Shown in pieces: positions 62,201-64,000 of a stretch of 64,000 nucleotides of DNA; position 1 is the first letter of the stretch, and each line of letters opens with the position of its first letter. This stretch comes from Patagioenas fasciata (taxonomy: Eukaryota; Chordata; Aves; Columbiformes; Columbidae). The DNA lies in the NCBI RefSeq assembly GCF_037038585.1, contig NC_092523.1, forward strand, positions 46,703,501 through 46,767,500, given 5' to 3'. Both the position numbers and the translations under genes were made by a program. The notes under the pieces were generated by a model. That model had not been told where the DNA came from and searched no databases. It worked only from the letters and a program-made list of their open reading frames with translations.

Positions 62201-64000
62201 GTCACTGTCAAAAAAAAAGAGAGAAAGTCAGCATTTTCAGAATCTGAAACAGCCACCTCCCTAGTACTTGAGCTGATGTTCATTTTGCTGTTCAAAAGAT
62301 TTGTCAGGCTGCTTCACCAGCCTCTCCAGGCTTGACTTTATTTTTATGAGCTACCAAACCCATCCATTTATTATTACTGGCAACAAGTAAGTTCCATCCA
62401 TTCTTGAGGATGTAAGAAATGATCCAGCTCTAGACATCACCTGAGCAAAGGCACCTAATAAATGAGTGGAAACCACAGTTAGAATCCCCATGTTTCTCTT
62501 GAGCATGCCAGATACTTCCACATGAGGAATTTTATGAAAAATGAACAGCACAACAATGTCACATTCTTGCTATTACATTTCAAGGTTGGTGATGATACCC
62601 CTTATTCTTGGTCAAATTTCCAGTCACAGCTGCTTTAAGCTTTGACCCAGAAAATCTCTGCTTGCAATTCTGCATTTGCTTGCTCCCTTCTTTGCTGGAG
62701 CATTCTTCCTAGACTAGTGCATTCAGGTCTGTGAATTTTGGACCCAGAAGCTTTTCAGACATGGCAGAGACTGAATTAAAATGTAACCTGTAGTCTCTAT
62801 TAACTGACATGCACCCTTCAAATACAGAGTGAATACTGAATTGAAAGAAATAGCAAAGGAAACTATTTCATGCATTGGCTATTTTTTTTAAAGCAAAGAG
62901 TGGAAGTTGTCTTTTTAATAGTTTAATTTTATGCTCACTAAGGATAGTGAATCTCGCCCTTTCAAAATGTACTTTTGATTGAAGTGAGGAAGGAAATGGA
63001 CATATTGATCTCTGATTTTTGCCAGAAATGTGTACAGAGCCCAATTCAGAGATTTGTGTTTGTTTATAGACTATGAACGAAGCTTACAAAGATGCTGAAA
63101 GTGTGTGAACCTTGTATATTCTTCCCATAAAAGTAATTATATCCAGACGCAGAATGAAAACAGCTGCTACAAAATGTTGCTGCACAGACCCTTTCTACCT
63201 CTAACTATTGAACACTGAGCATAAAGTCCAATTTTTGCAAGTTTTGAAGTTTTGAAATGTCTGTTGTGACAATACTCCAGGTGTCCTTTCACAAGGTACC
63301 GTCTAAAAGGAAATGAAAAAAAAAAAAAAGAGAGAGGAAAAAAGGTGCATACCTGTGACTGAAATTTGGATTCCGCTGAAGTTCTTCCCTTGGAGTTATG
63401 TTGTCAGCAAGGGATTCCAGGACTGAAGATGGTTTGTAAGACTTAAAACCAAAGATTTAAATGGGTGCTGAAGGGGAGCAGGCACTGGGCCTTATGCAGG
63501 CATTGTCGAAGGGTTTTATATGATTTGCGTGGTATGTTGTGTGTTCATCAGTATGAATGCTTTTTAATTTCCTATGCACCTACAGCATGAAATTTTTCAG
63601 CAATTTGCGGACGGGCCAGGGAAGCTTTGGCCCAAATCTTGCAGTCCTCACTCAAGCAAAATCTCCACTCACTCAGGAGGAATCTTTTTTAATGCAATTT
63701 ACTACACAGAGTCAGACCCAGAGAGGAGCTGGACTTTCCCACTTTGCAAACACAGAGAAACCTGCTCTGATGCAGAAAGGTGGGTGAGTTGCCTCGCCAC
63801 CTCAGCACCCCATGTGACACCACTGTTAATTTAAAAGCTAAATATGGTTGTCTGGAAGCAGTATTTTATATTTGTCTTTGTATATTACGATAGCTTTTAA
63901 TGTTGTGGGGTTTGGTTTTGTGTTTTTAATGCCTTCTCTGTCAGTCTGATCAGTGTCAGCAGGACTCGATTTTGAGGTTTTTGGCTGTTTTTTTGTCAGA
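62201..64000. other. Intergenic to window end, no gene recognised
   Basis: AT-rich sequence with an A run at about 63317-63329. A possible ancient palindromic repeat lies at 63629-63685. The frames at 63557-63834 overlap that repeat and are not credible genes. Confidence 0.65.
63629..63685. mobile_element. Possible ancient palindromic DNA-transposon fragment
   Basis: CCCAAATCTTGCAGTCCTCA, then CTCAAGCAAAATCTCCACT, closely resembles one arm of the palindromic MITE-like repeats of archosaurs and turtles (GATCCTGCAGTCCTTACTCA type). Only one arm is convincing. Confidence 0.4.

Overview
This is nuclear DNA from a bird. Three things point that way: a vertebrate multi-exon gene with GT-AG introns; several CR1 LINE copies with avian-type 3' ends (octamer tails close to ATTCTATG); and a solitary LTR resembling the TguLTR5-type ERVL LTRs of neoavian birds. 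The base composition is AT-rich, as on a macrochromosome. There is no bacterial, plasmid or CRISPR content.

Positions 1-16,325 hold the 3' part of a giant cadherin gene on the + strand. Six exons (1126-1337, 2843-2994, 5646-5776, 7281-7567, 10483-10621, 12628-15257) splice in frame, with intron phases 0, 2, 1, 0 and 1. They give 1,182 residues: the end of one cadherin repeat, seven further repeats, one transmembrane helix and a cytoplasmic tail of about 354 residues. The tail carries blocks typical of Dachsous proteins (EDEEI..INE, DSG, a YNWD...FQPLASVF block, PPPLI, SPSFSPSLS). The long AT-rich introns favour DCHS2 over DCHS1. The gene starts to the left of the window. Its introns contain two sense CR1 fragments, one antisense CR1 tail and the antisense solo LTR, which has a 5-bp target duplication.

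From about 16.3 kb to 64 kb I recognise no host protein-coding gene, tRNA or rRNA. The region contains CR1 relics of several ages. The largest is an antisense CR1 at about 42.13-44.2 kb, whose ORF2 reading frame is uninterrupted by frameshifts but has three in-frame stops. There are also older CR1/L3-like relics near 24.7, 56.0 and 62.1 kb, possible ancient palindromic DNA-transposon fragments, simple repeats, and a nearly perfect 40-bp palindrome at 33445-33484. This looks like a gene-poor flank downstream of DCHS2. In mammals the neighbour on that side is SFRP2, which I do not see here.

No new multi-gene system is visible. The observations most worth checking are the 40-bp palindrome, the stop-interrupted but frame-preserved CR1, the LTR antisense to DCHS2, and the progressive loss of calcium-binding linker motifs toward the membrane in the cadherin.
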